Source: Topomyia yanbarensis (taxonomy: Eukaryota; Arthropoda; Insecta; Diptera; Culicidae). Taken from it: a DNA stretch of 64,000 nt. The stretch is taken from contig NC_080671.1 in the NCBI RefSeq assembly GCF_030247195.1, forward strand, positions 200,984,897 through 201,048,896. Reading direction: 5' to 3'. Made by a program: the position numbers and the translations under genes. Shown one piece after another: positions 33,927 to 46,664 of this stretch; position 1 is the first letter of the stretch, and every line of letters begins with the position of its first letter. The notes under the pieces were generated by a model. The model made no database searches, was not told the origin of the DNA, and saw nothing but the letters and a program-made list of their open reading frames with translations.

Positions 33927-35590
33927 TATTTTTTTTCAATTTGTTTATTTGATAAGGCACGTATGCGTTAGCTTAAAGGTGCCATTTTTTCATTGTTTTA
34001 CATTTTGAATTTCTTAAAACTAGGGAGTTACACATTTCAATATTATTTTGTTTTATATAATGAAACTAACTTTACAGCTAACTTATACATATAAAAGAGG
34101 GTATAATATAATATTGGTAAGATTGGGGGGACGGGTCATTTTGTGTGTTCTTTTTATAGTAACTCACTTTATGATTTCTAGAAGGGAGATTGTAGGAGAA
34201 ATTAATTATTAACTAAGCGGAACATTTGACAAGCTTATTAACTAGAAATAACTAGAGACAGTTGTTCAAGATTAGGGGGTATTAATTAGGGCTATTTTAA
34301 AGTAGTGGTACTGTTGTGCATTTCTTGACGAGATTAAATATTGATCAACTAAAACAAGAAGATAGGGGGGCACATAAGTTTTGGGAAGATATTCAAGGGG
34401 AGAAGGGGGTGAAGTCATACATCTGTGTATCAGAGACATGGGAGGGAGGGTGGACAAGGCTGAAGGGGGGGGGGGGGGGAATATAAAATTTCAGTTTCCG
34501 GCATCAGGAATTAACGGCCAGGATTACAGATTCGAACGGATGTATCAAGTATTGGGACGCCGGGCGGTTTTCCTCGAGCCGGCAGGGGTTCCTCCAGACG
34601 ATTTCGTAGTACGGCTCAGATACGGACCGGAAACACACCGCGCTGCGCGTGTGATGTTGTACTGTAGATCTCGTGTTGTTGGTTCATTCGACAGATGTTT
34701 TGTCTCGTCTTGGAGTCGTATCATACCATCGTTGGGGTACGGTAGGCGGAAGAGGGCACTTCTGGGAATGTTAAGAGAAAAGATAGGGGCATTTAAATTT
34801 GGATATTGATGGCTCTGAGGAACGTGTATATAAGGGACATGTAGAGAATATCGCGGCTTGCTAGTGCATCTCTAACCGGGACATTGGGTGATCTTCCTCG
34901 GGCCCGAAGGGAATCGAATAGTTGAGATCTGGCAGAACAGTACTCGGCGCATTCCCAGACAACATGTTCGATTTCGTGATAACCGTTGCCACAAGCGCAG
35001 ATACCGCTATCCACGAGCCCAATACGCCGGAGATGTGCGTCCAGCGTGTAGTGATTGGACATGAGCCGAGACATCACGCGAATGAAATCCCGACCCACAT
35101 CCATCCCCCTGAACCAAGGTTTAGTCGATACCTTAGGGATTATCGAATGTAGCCACCTTCCCAGTTCACCATTGCTCCATGAAGTTTGCTAACTTTCGAG
35201 GGTTCTCTGATGAGTAATACTGAAAAATTTGCTGAAGCTAATTGGTCTTTCATATATGTCACTTTGTAAAGCGCCCGCCTTAGCTAAAGAGTCCGCTTCT
35301 TCATTACCTGGAATGGAGCAATGCGATGGAACCCAAACTAAGGTAATCTTGTACGATCTTACAGACAAAGCACGCAGGCGCTCCCAGATTTTCTCCAGAA
35401 AATATGGAATGTGCTTTCTAGGTTTCATTGAACGGAGAGCCTCGATTGAGCTGAGGCTATCCGAGACAATAAAGTAATGATCGGTGGGCAGAGTATCAAT
35501 GATCCCAAGGGTATACTGAATAGCAGCAAGTTCTGCGACGTCAACTGAAGCAGGATCATTGAGTTTGAATGAGGCTGTGAGGTTTTGATT
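33927..35590 (-). mobile_element. I-superfamily retrotransposon remnant with RNase H, copy 2
   Basis: 5'-truncated copy covering RNase H, the C-terminal domain and the complete 3' end. The 3' end terminates in a run of A (minus strand) at about 33927 and matches the plus-strand fragment at 24640-24837. The 3' untranslated region includes a 14-base G run (34466-34479) and aligns with 10790-11160. Its coding part is better preserved than copy 1. It starts at about 35590 against satellite-like repeats. Confidence 0.85.
34793..35590 (-). pseudogene. ORF2 RNase H and C-terminal domain, copy 2
   Basis: Minus-strand frames give VAELAAIQYTLGIIDTLPTD, HYFIVSDSLSSIEALRSMKP (catalytic SDS intact), ITLVWVPSHCSIPGNEEADS (the VPSHxxIxGNExAD block that ends RNase H) and, after a break near 35150, HYTLDAHLRRIGLVDSGICA, CGNGYHEIEHVVWECAEYCS. 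The last block keeps a Cys-x-Cys...His...His...Cys pattern, possibly metal binding. One frame break separates RNase H from the C-terminal part. Everything upstream, RT included, is missing. In the intact element RNase H would degrade the RNA strand after reverse transcription. Confidence 0.85.
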
Positions 35591-35594
35591 GAAT

Positions 35595-36190
35595 ATATTT
35601 CAACTCGTCTAGCCCGTTCCAAAAATACCCATATTGATTGGAGAATTCCACTGAACTGGAAGTCGCCGTCTTCATTTTCAAAATGGCCTCAGACATCGAT
35701 ATTTGGCGGCCACTCATCAAACCCGTTTCAGAAATATCCACATTTATTGGGTTTTATAGAGTTCCACTGAACCGGAAGTTGCCATCTCGGTTTTCAAAAT
35801 GCCCTTAAGCATCGATATTTGGCGTCGACTCGTTAAGCTCGTTCTAAAAATATTCATATACATTGGGTTTTAGAGTATTCCGCTGAACCGGAAGTCGCCA
35901 TTATAGTTTTCAAAATGAGAGAATTGAGTTTGAGAGAATTCCACTGAACTGGAAGTTGGTTTTCAAAATGGCCTCAGGCATCGATATTTGGCGTTTATTC
36001 GTCAAGCCCGTTCCAAAAATTTCCGCTAAACCGGATGTCGCCATCTTGGTTTTCAGCCAGTCAGAAAAACTTGGCGTCGACTCGTTAAGCTTGTTCCAAA
36101 AATACTCAGAGTCGCCATTTTGCTTCTTAACATGGTCTCAGACATTGATATTTGGCGTCTATTCGTCAATACTGTTCCGAAAACAGCCAT
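35595..36190. repeat. Degenerate tandem array, unit about 116 bp or more
   Basis: The word CATCGATATTTGGCG (or CATTGATATTTGGCG) recurs at 35694, 35810, 35979 and 36143. Between occurrences the order is CGTTCCAAAAAT, CCATATTGGGTT, GAATTCCACTGAACCGGAAG, TCGCCAT, TTTTCAAAATGGCCTCAG. Units are shortened or partly missing in places. No product. Fits an old satellite or the internal repeat of a larger element. Confidence 0.75.
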
Positions 36191-36512
36191 ATTGTTGAAG
36201 TACGGGCTAAAAAAAACTTCAAGATCCGTCTTTTAAACTTTTCAAAAAAATTTCTAAAGAATTAGAACAAAAGCAGAAAAGGACTTTTTTGATAAAACCC
36301 TGAAATCATTCCGTTTCCTAAAATTGTCTAAGTAATTTACATTGAATGCAACGCGGTTTTTTGCGCGGTTTTCCAAATAAGCGTGTTTTTATACGGTTTT
36401 CTGACTTCACGTTTTTTACACCAACTTCGCAATAAACGCGTTTTTTCACTTTTTCACCCGGAATAAACCTCAGAGCATTTATTTTTCAAACCCAGTATTA
36501 GTCATGCACACT

Positions 36513-37556
36513 TAGGGTTCGCAGTACCGACCCATTTTGGCGAGAACCGGTACTGCGGTACTGAAGCCCCCAGTACCGGTAGTACCGGTAAAGTACCGGT
36601 ACTCGAATATTTTTTCAAAAGATTCGAGAAACGCTTTCAAGTGAAATTGACTGCTCAAACTGATGTCTAATTGCAGCAGAAGGTATTTTTCGAATGCGAC
36701 ACCTTCTTTTATTTCGAGATCTAGGCCACTTTGAATTCAATAACTGCTAAGCGGTGCGACCTTCGTCGACTTCAACAGATGGTAAATGCAAGAAACTCTA
36801 TTATCATTAGTAAATCGAAATGAGAATGGAAATCCATATACGTTGGTCGTATTTCTTCTCGGCATTATCGTTTTGCTGTAAATTGATGCTGACTTTTATT
36901 CAAAATAAGGCTCCTAATTTCCTGTTCACTATGGAGTTTTGCTGACTTTTCCGAACACCAAAAATTACGAATCGCACCATTCGAAGCAGTTCACCAACTC
37001 TCAAATTATAAGCCACTAAATCGCTGTTCGTTCTTTTATAGATAAAGATTTAAACGCAAAGCAAATACAGACATGACCTAGGCCGCAGTCTTATTACGCG
37101 CCACCCAGTGAATAATTGGGACCAATCAGAATGTCGCTAATAAAAAAAATCAAAACAGATTTTTACGTCTCTTATGTGAATATTTTGAAATTTAGTAGAA
37201 GCTAGTTGAAATTTTATTTCGACCAAATAGTGTAAGAATTTAAATATATCGTTCAGTATAACGGGAGTTAGTAATGTTTAACTTCAAGAATTATTATGAT
37301 GATGGCCCCACCTCATTTCCCCCACAAAGGCGTAAGCTGAGCGATTTAGGTAGAAGATTCAATATAATAAAGCCAGATTGCAGACCGATATTTGGGAACG
37401 GGTCCACCAATAGAGTCTATATATAATTCATAAAAAATTTTGAATGGTACCGAAAATACCGGTACTGGCTTTTGCTCAGTACCGGTATTTCGGTACCAAA
37501 AATGGGTCGGTATTCCCGAGATTTTCGGTACCGGTATTACCGGTACCACAACCCTA
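36513..37556. mobile_element. hAT-type non-autonomous element with GGTACCG-rich ends
   Basis: Begins TAGGGTTCGCAGTACC, ends GGTACCACAACCCTA, and is flanked by a perfect 8-base duplication TGCACACT (36505-36512 and 37557-37564). About 95 bp at the left and 120 bp at the right are packed with palindromic GGTACCGGTA words. The central 800 bp is ordinary AT-rich DNA with no transposase. Confidence 0.92.
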
Positions 37557-37564
37557 TGCACACT

Positions 37565-38941
37565 CCCTAGATATATATTTCAGGAAATATTTAACAAATT
37601 GCTCAACTGTAGCGCCTTGATGGACTTCTATAAGTCTGAAACAAGTTATTTAGGGAAACAAACCCTCGCCTCCCCTTCATATGCAACAACATTTTATTTA
37701 CGTCAATACATTTGCTATCAGTACTAAGTCTTTCAAAAGCGTCTGTTAGTACCATTCTGAATGTAAATTTATCAAACAATGGTTGTTTTATGGTCCAAAA
37801 AAATATTCCCTTGTAAAAGTAACCGAAATATGTACCGTTAAACGGGGTTACTTGCAATACTTTTCAACTTCAAAGCGGTATAACTATAAATGCTGAAATT
37901 TAGTATAATATTCAACATGTATAACCGCTGAGGGGAGTATGAAGAATACTAAATGACGCAATCAAAAATTGCAAGTAACTCCGCATATACTGTAACTTCG
38001 TTGAAGTCTAATGCAGTATGTATATATTCATTGATCTCTAGTATATTGACCAAATGTAATAGGGGGAACTGGGCCAATTCGGACCTAGTAAGGGTTTATG
38101 AGCTATAGGACTGGAACGTGTCAACCAAGGTGTTTAGAGTTCTAAGGTGATTCGGCTTTGAAAGTAACTTGGTGAGAAGTGAGGGAAGCGTGCAACATGT
38201 TACGGGGGAGAAAAAACGACAGAAAACCATTTTGTGTGCAAACGGAAATCCAAGCAAATGTATAGGTAACTAGTAAACAATGTTGTTAGCTGTCATTATG
38301 GAAACCAACATGGCTGATCGGCGTTTTGATAATCGAATCACCTGAGAATAAAAGCTCCTTGGTGTCAACCGTTTCTCAAATAAATATTTTTTCCTGAAAA
38401 CCTGATCAATTGCACAAATTTTTTTCTAATGCTTTTTCCGATCGTTTACCGTATTGTGTATAAACGGTTTTGCGCAAAAGTACATAAAAGGCCCTAATTG
38501 CCCCAACCCTGTTCCAATTCGAACCACCCATTTCTTATCGATTTTTTGAAATAGAAATGAATTTCTTTTTCGGCCTAAATTATTCCTATGTAATTTTCAC
38601 TAAATTTCGAATTGTGAAATGAAAAGTTCTCTTTGATATATAAAACTTTGTAGAAAATATACAATAAAAAGGAAGCTGGCTAAATTACTAAAAAATAGGT
38701 TTTGAGCTATAACGTCAAAATTTGTCAACCGATGTGGAAAAACTTATGTTTTCCTGAAAGCTTGTCCGAGTGCGCACAAACCTCTCAAACTGTTTTTTGT
38801 AATCGCGTATCATGTCGTATATACGGCAAAAGGTCCGAATTGGACCAACCCAAATTCTATTATTCGAACACCGATTAAACGAATTGATAGTTTCGCTCAA
38901 AACACGATTTTAAACTTTGAAGCTGAGTTCGGTTTATGAAT
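37565..38941. other. No gene seen; possible decayed TIR element
   Basis: CAATTCGGACC near 38075 and GGTCCGAATTGG near 38832, plus GGGGAACTGGG/CCCCAACCC words, could be the ends and subterminal repeat of a 0.8 kb element, but similarity is weak and no target duplication is seen. Confidence 0.3.
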
Positions 38942-40510
38942 CTGACAATTAGAATGTTTTGATACAAGATCAATTTTTAAAGGGGCGTAGACATTTCTAC
39001 GCGCATTAATTTCAATTTTTTTTTGTTCGTTTATACTTATTTTATACAGCAAAACTTTCTGAGAACGAGTTACAGGGAATGAATATTTTTGTATGAAAAA
39101 AATATGCACCGAAGAAATGTTGTGTCATTTTTCATTAAGACAAAAAATTGTGTTAAAAATTTAAATTTAAAAAAAACATTTTTCTAATTTTTTATATTTT
39201 GTCAACAAAAACCTAAAGAGAAAAGGAACATTTTAAATATGATGGATGTATGATGGAGAACTTATCGGTAAAAAGTTTTTCTAATAATAACGTTTAGAAT
39301 CATACCGTAATCGACGAGATGACGAAAAATAACCGTGTTCTGTTTAATTTTACATGAAAGATGTACTTTCCACGCGCAGTGCCATAAAATTACACCATTA
39401 AACATTTTGAACAAATGTGGAGTAAAATTACGCGAATCGCAAAATTCAACGACATGTAAAATTAAAATCAAACGTAAAACTATGTCGTATTTGTCATGGT
39501 CAGTTAACGTTAATTTACAGGTTTTTTTTTTCTAGGTGTGTAGCGTCTGATGATTGAACTTAATAGTTCGATCATATTTTGATTGTTTTCATGTAGCTTT
39601 CAAATGAATTACCATATTGCCTTGATGTCAAAGTGAAAGTTACAGGAAATGTTATGGGCCTTTGAAAAAACTATTGTTGTTGATAAAGAATTGCGAATAA
39701 CTTATGAAAAGGTCATAATAAAACAAAAGAATTGTGTTGTTAAAGTAAAATTCAAAATATCTCGAGAAATACCACATTTTCGAATTTCTTGTATTAGCAT
39801 TTTGATTTAAAATGGCGCTTCGAATCAAATTTAAAAATAAATTTGTATTTTTGATTGAAAATAGTATGAATTATAAAAATATGTCAAACATTGTTGTTAG
39901 GAAAACTTTTTTATTGAAAGCTTCTCCATGATCCATATATACCGATAAAGTTTCTCTTACGTCATTTAAATGATAAATATTACATTCTTGACTTTTTATG
40001 AATAACGAATAACTTTTAAAAAGCGCATAATCACACGAATTAACTGTTTATGTTGGAACACAATTCCAAATATCTCGAAAACTATCGCATTTAGGAAGAT
40101 TTTTATTAAATACATTTTGATTTTAAACGATTCTTAGAATTATAATCTGTAATAAAATTACAGTTTTGTATGGAATTTAAAGACATGTATAAAGTTATTG
40201 TTAGAAAAACTTTTTACCGATAAGTTCTCCATCATACAATCGCATTCAAAATGTTCCTTTTTTTAGGTTTATGTTGACGAAATATAAAATATTAGAACAA
40301 ATGGGGTACAGTAATCGAATAAAAATATTTGAAATTAAGGTACGTTGAAATGTCTACGCCCTTTTAAAAAATTGCTCTTGTGTCAAAATAATCTTACTGA
40401 TTGTGGAAAATGTTTAGTCTTCCATGCCGGTGCAATGTGTAAAGTTTGATTGGAATCTAAGATAGTCGGTCACGATTTTAAAGATTTTCGGATGGATCTT
40501 CGTGGAATTC
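38942..40510. mobile_element. Long-inverted-repeat element, family F, copy 1
   Basis: 38942-39290 and 40160-40400 are imperfect inverted copies of each other; shared words include GGGCGTAGACATTTC and GATGGAGAACTTATCGGTAA. The right arm extends to about 40510 beyond what the left arm shows. The interior has no coding region. Between 39345 and 39475 lies a smaller pair of inverted AATTTTACATG words, perhaps a nested MITE. Confidence 0.65.
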
Positions 40511-40519
40511 CTCTCATGT

Positions 40520-43500
40520 CAATGCACATTGGGGCGGGAATGAATATTTGCAAGACAAAGCCTCTAGCGCTTTGGGTCTGCATTTTTTTCAAATGATGTG
40601 TTCAGCAAAGTGTCTTGATTTTATTCGAATTTTATTTTGATGATACTAGTTTGAATTTTCACTGCATAGGTGGAGCTGCGATGTTAACTGTTTATTTCGC
40701 ATCCTAGTTGGGGACCATGCATAAATTTGCCCAAAATTGACTCCCCCTTTCCCCATATAACAAATTGTCATAAATTTCTCTATTCTTCTCCCCTATTACG
40801 TAACAAATTCCTTGAATTTTTTTTTTCAGTAAAAACACCGTCGGTTTGTTTTTTGACGAAGTTTAAAAACTCTAGTGTCGAAAAAAGCATTGCAGTGCTA
40901 GATTCATCGCAACGGCATGCTCTCAATTAGCACTGATACTGAGTGCCGTACTTCTCCAATTGTGATGTGCGATTGCATAATTTAAATACACCTGTCGGCT
41001 ACTTCTATCGTCTCCGCTCCTACGTTCGACCAGAGAATGAGCTCGCCCGAGCAATGCTGAAAGTTATATATCCGAGGATGACGTCAACGGCAAAATCAAT
41101 GCAGCCAATCAGAACCATGGAAGGGAGACATCACGAGCGCTTGGCCGCTGGATGCTTAGACCTGTCGTCTCCATCCCCAGTGGTAGAAGTGTTCAAATGC
41201 AGCACTCATCGCAGCGCACTTGTCTTAACATGCCAGGCTGCTACTGCTGTTCTTTACGGATCGGCGTTCGACGAGAGACTTTCCCTAGGAATGATATTTC
41301 CCAGATAGTCGAGGATGACGTAATTCATAGAAGCTAGGTGCTCAAATCTATCTCTATAATAAAAAAACTACAAGGGGTAGCCCTATGGGGTTGCACGAGC
41401 TGTAGACGTAGGACTATACTACTTAGTGTAAAATATTTATTTTCTTAGTACATTTATAGTAATAATAAATCAAATATATTTCTTACGTATGGTTTAATCA
41501 CAACCAATCAACATCGAGTATTACATATTGAACCAAACCTTCTGGGTTATCAGGTCATTTCATTTGTAGTAGGTGATCGAATCCGATTGAACTTATTTAA
41601 GAAGATCTGAAGAAAGAAGACAGAAAACTGTGACCGAACTAATATCTGGAACTAAATCTTTATAGCATAAGATTAGGTTTTAAGAATTGTAAAAACTTTT
41701 CGATTATGTGTGGTAAAAAACCCGGGCTAGTGAAGATAAATCAAATTTTAGACAATATAATCACATTTCATGTATAGACCAGAATGATTGGTCTAGTTAT
41801 ATTTTGCCATTATTGTAACTTTCCTAAAGTACGCATGCAAATATAGCGAATGTAGTGGTCTTAATCATATATCGAAACTATAAATATACAAGAATCGAAA
41901 ACAATTCTATACATGGACAAGATGCGTTTTTGCAACGGTTTTTCAAGTGGCAGTGTATTCATTCATAAATAGGCTTTGTAGTATGTACCTATTAGTAGAA
42001 ATAAAATACTATAGGCTGAGTGGAAATGAATCACGTGATAGGGAAATGAATTGATCGAACGTAAATAATAAACTTTCGTTGTGCAATTTAGTAACAAATT
42101 AGATCTACCTACCTACACATTCGTCTCAAACATTAAACCTAAGCGCACAAAGCAAAATAAATGAACGCTGATGATTATGGGTAGAGTGAAAGAGACAACT
42201 AATGCCACGACACTATGTTAACCGTATTTGCAAATGGAGCTCGCATGTACAAACTATTTTGTGTACGAATAATTATACATAAAAGTGTGCTGGAAACGAG
42301 CACAACACAAAAGATAGCATAGTGTTTGAACGGCAAGCACAGTCGCATTCACTGGGTAGCGTACCTCCACAGGCAATGTAACGGACTTCTAACTCAGCTA
42401 CACTGGCTGTGAAAACACACAACGCAGTGGTCTGCTTCGCCTGCCGCTCAACAGACAACGGAGCTGCACTGGCGAAATCCGTCCGTGTAAATAGTCGATG
42501 ATGTCGTCATTCATAGAAGCGTAGCGCGCTAGGTGCACAAATCTGTCGTGCTGGACTAGGGAAGCGCTATCTTCTGTGTGTAAATGCGCGATATTTTGAC
42601 TAGGTTGCTCATTATTTAAATTTTTAATGCCATGATATCAAAAATCTTTGGGTTTATCTGTTGGAATCTATTCTTAGAAGTATTTCGGGGCGATATGCGC
42701 AAAAAATTTGAAAATTTATCGTGAGATGGCTGAATTATATGCGTTTAAAATTGGACCACTTTTCGTTACACACCATTTTTGTAGAATTTGCAACGTGCAC
42801 CCCTATATCGAAAACAAAGACGTAGTCCTACGTCAAAAAATCTATCATACGAGATGCTTCAGCCCCGATGTTACTTGTTTGGCAAAAGAGCAACTACTGA
42901 TTCAAACAGGCACGCGGCACATTTATTTATAATTTTTCGTGTTCGATTGATTCACTCTATGCTTCCTATTGTCAGCTCTGTCTGAGAAATCTGCCACGAA
43001 TGTCAATTTTCCCTTGTTTCGTTTTTAATTTGTCGATTTTTATCGATTTTCAAAAGACTACTTTCATTGCAGAGATATTAAATTATTACCAATATTTAAG
43101 TTAGGTGTTTCTGAATCGGTTGGTGCATGAATGATTAGAATCCAACTAGTATTAGCGTAGTTATAAGCGTGCAAACCTTACATAGTTTCGTTACATAGAA
43201 GATAGTTTAGATTTTAGAATGACACCTAGCCCCAGATAGTGGAGTAAGACATTTTCAATGCCAAAAGTACATTGTTTAACTATGGTCGAAGCAGAATTAA
43301 TATTTTTCATCAGCTGTTATAGTTTTGAATAGCTTCTTCCAGTCGCAATCAAATCCATTTGAACCGAATCCAATGCATTGTAACTTGACTAGTTAAACAT
43401 GTTAACATATGTTATTAAACGCGAAATACAAAAATGCATTCCTGTATGAATTTTATTTTTAGTGATTCAATTATTCAAAGTCTGTCTGTATTAATCTAAG

Positions 43501-45550
43501 GTGACCAGTTAAGAGCAAACTGTACACATGTTATCAACAGACTAGAACGACAGTGCAGTTCGTGTGCTGTGTACTGAATCGCCAAACAGCTGTTAAACAC
43601 TACTCTGGCGCAAACTAATTTATAATTGTATAACAAAATTAGCACAGTCGGAAATGTCAGTAATTCAAAGTCTATTTCCCATGTCATTCGTTTACTTTTG
43701 CAATGTAAGATTCAGAGCACTACAGCGTCATAATTGAAATTTCCTCCGCATTTCTTAGAAATACCTTATCACTCTGACTTAATTTCCCCGTCAGTTTATA
43801 GACATTTTAGCTTTGCCACTAATGAATCAGCTACCGTTTTGCCATCCGCGAGCAGCCGTGTAGCAATTGACACTGGTAATAATGACGACAACAGCGACAC
43901 CGCCGTCGACGGGTGACGCTGGTCTGCATAACGAAATCCAGGTCGAAGACGCTTGTTGGTGACCTGCTGCGGACGTAATTTATTAAAACTTTATAAATTC
44001 ACATTATTCAATTTAAACGTCTTCATGAATTAAATTAGCATAAATCATCCTAATTTACATGAACGCTTGGCGGTTCCAGGGTAGATCAGCTCCTACCTCC
44101 CTCGACACTCGTTAAATTGTGCATCCTTCGGCAGGATGCGACCGATAGCATCAGCTAGGCACTTGCGGCACAAATATTTGGGGATGAGAGGTGGTGGTAG
44201 CACAACAGCGTAAATCACTTCATCAATCAATTATTCAAAGCGCCTTGCTCCTCTCCATCAATGAATGGACGCCGAGTGGTTGTAAAATTTATCTTCCATC
44301 AGTATTCCCGTCCGCAGTCTTACCAGTAATTATTCGTGTGGAGGAAGTTTCAAGCACAGAACGTGCAAGGACTACCCCAGTAAAATAAATAGCAACGGAC
44401 CAGGAAGAGTGAGACATTCGTTTGTGTTGTTATGGCTGCAACCACAACTAGACTAATGATGATATCAATTACAGCGTAATATTTTATTCAAACACTTACT
44501 CTCACACCCCAGATTTCCGCAAGCTAAAACGAGAGATTCCTTAGCATGTCATTCGTTTTCTACTTACGTTGCTTCAGCCAGTGCTTATCAGATGCTACAA
44601 GAGGTTACCGTATCTCTTTTTACTTCTCGGTCCTGGATTTGGTGTTCTGCGCTGCTTTTTTCCTCACTCGCCTTTAGTCTGAATCCAAAATTTTGCTTCC
44701 TGTGTCTGTTATCCTTTGACATTATTAGATATACCGGGTCAGATAACACGTGATTACACCCAGACCTTTCGGAGCGGCGACACAATGTTTGGGACTGTAT
44801 AAATATCACTTATGGGGCAGACACAGGACGAATCCGAGTTGAGTGTCATTCTTACTTCCTTTTCCGACTCCGTCTATAATCACGTAATTCCGGTGCCTTT
44901 GCCAAAACAAGCGCACGACAGTAACTGTTTTCCTAGTAATAAATGAAATGCCTTCACGCCAGCTGCTGAAGCACTGAAATGAAAACGTCTAAACAATTCG
45001 TTTTTGTTGCTATTGACATCAACCGAATTCCATGAAGGGTTCGTGTTCACGAATCCTTGTAAACACGATAACCTCAACATGAATTCATCTTCCCCTCTTA
45101 AATTAAGCCACTAGGCATGCGCGACAAAATGTCGGTAATGTTCACGAAGCGGCACGAATGCGGATCGCGACGATGGATTGTCCAACTGGAGAGAATGCTA
45201 CTGCATGCAAAGATTGAAGTGCTGAATAGATATGAGTAAGCTTTCCGATTATTAGTAGGTATGAATATAGATATGACAAGCCGGGAAAAGTTAAGAGTGC
45301 ACCAACTACACGAATCGACTAGAAAGGATATAAATGAGCCAAATTAATTGAATCGTTTTCTTTTAAATCATACGGCTATCATTGCTGAATAACTCGAATG
45401 AACAATAAAGCACTAGTTTTGTTACTATTTACCGAGGTACACGCATGTTATCAGCAGTGCCCTACGCATGGGCACACTGAGCTAGAGCTGGGGGCCTCCG
45501 GATTATGAGGGCCCCGCACTTGGGATGAATATAGAATTATTCGAAATAAT
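40520..45550. other. No gene assigned; least repetitive stretch of the window
   Basis: Patches at 40930-41340, 42300-42600, 43720-44400 and 44560-45100 are richer in GC than their surroundings and hold frames of 60-121 codons without domains. 41310-41350 and 42495-42550 share a diverged word (TAGTCGAxGATGxCGTxATT then CATAGAAGC). Host regulatory sequence or small exons are possible, but none can be named. Confidence 0.35.
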
Positions 45551-45555
45551 ATGCG

Positions 45556-46410
45556 ACATTCCACGAAGATCCGTCAGAAAATCTTTAAAATCGTGGCCGA
45601 CACTCTTCGATTTCGATGAAACTACACAGGTTTCACCGGCATAGAACATTTTCCACAGTCAATGAGAACATTTTGACTCAAGTGCAATTTTGTGAAGGGC
45701 GTAGAAATTTTTGCATGCAGTATTTACTACAAAAAAAAAATTGTTCGATTTCCGTATTTTATACAGTAAAACTATCTGTGAACAAGTTGCAGTAAATAAA
45801 TAAATCTGCAGGAAAAAAATATAAACTGTAAAAAAATTTTCACGAAAATAAAAATTTATAATGAAAATTTCTATCACAAAAAATCATTTTTTGTTAATTT
45901 TTTTTGTATTTTGCCAACGGAAATCTAAAGAAAAAAGAATCATTTTAAATGTATTTGCATGATGGAGAACTTATTATTGAAATGTTTTCCTAACGATATC
46001 TTTATACATTTTTTTTTAATTTCATGCTAATTGACAAATAAAACTCTAGTTTTATTACAGAATATGATCTTAAATCCCATTTCAAATCAAAATGCATTTA
46101 ATAAAAGTCTTTCACAATGCGATATTTGTCGAAATATTGGAAATTTTGCTCTAACAAACACAATTAATTAGTGAAATTAAGCCTTTTTTAAAAGTTATTT
46201 GAGTTTCTCCACCATAAACTATCAATAATCAAATATTTATAGTTTTGAAGACATAAAAAAACTTCTTCAGTGTATTTGAATCATGAAGAAGCTTTCAATA
46301 AAAAAGTTCTCATTACCATAATTTATAACCTATTTTCAAAATTCATACTATTTGCAGTGAAAAATACGATTTTCTTATCGAATATGATTTTATATGCCGT
46401 TTCAATGATC
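45556..46410 (+). mobile_element. Family F, copy 2 (single arm and body)
   Basis: Aligns with the reverse complement of about 40510 back to 39700 of copy 1, sharing CACGAAGATCC, AAAATCTTTAAAATCGTG, GGGCGTAGAAATTT and CATGATGGAGAACTTAT. The second arm is absent, so this copy is truncated or represents the ancestral unrepeated form. Confidence 0.65.
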
Positions 46411-46664
46411 TAATAACGCCGAAAAAATAAAAAATGAAATTTAGGATGAACGTTTGCTTTGTGGCCATTGGTGTAAGTTACCTCCATTTTGCACTGAAAT
46501 ATTGTTAAATATTGTTAAATAAGCTCCTCATAAATAACCTGCTCTACTCACAAACTCCTATTCCTGAAACATCTATGAAAGTACTATGGGTTCCCTGCAC
46601 TTTCGCAAGTAGGTGTTGAACTAACATTCCTTCCCTTCCTCGACGATTGTAAGGACGTAGCCAG

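Noticed and set aside
34381..34809. A 142-codon plus-strand frame with a poly-Gly stretch
   Set aside because: It runs antisense across the 3' end of retrotransposon copy 2, and the glycines come from the 14-base G run.
38057..38860. Possible TIR element with CAATTCGGACC / GGTCCGAATTG ends
   Set aside because: Inverted similarity is limited to about 11 bases, several similar words occur inside, and there is no target duplication.
40943..41308. A 121-codon frame in GC-richer DNA
   Set aside because: No domain, no splice or start context, and codon usage is not convincing; kept only as a note on a possibly non-repetitive region.
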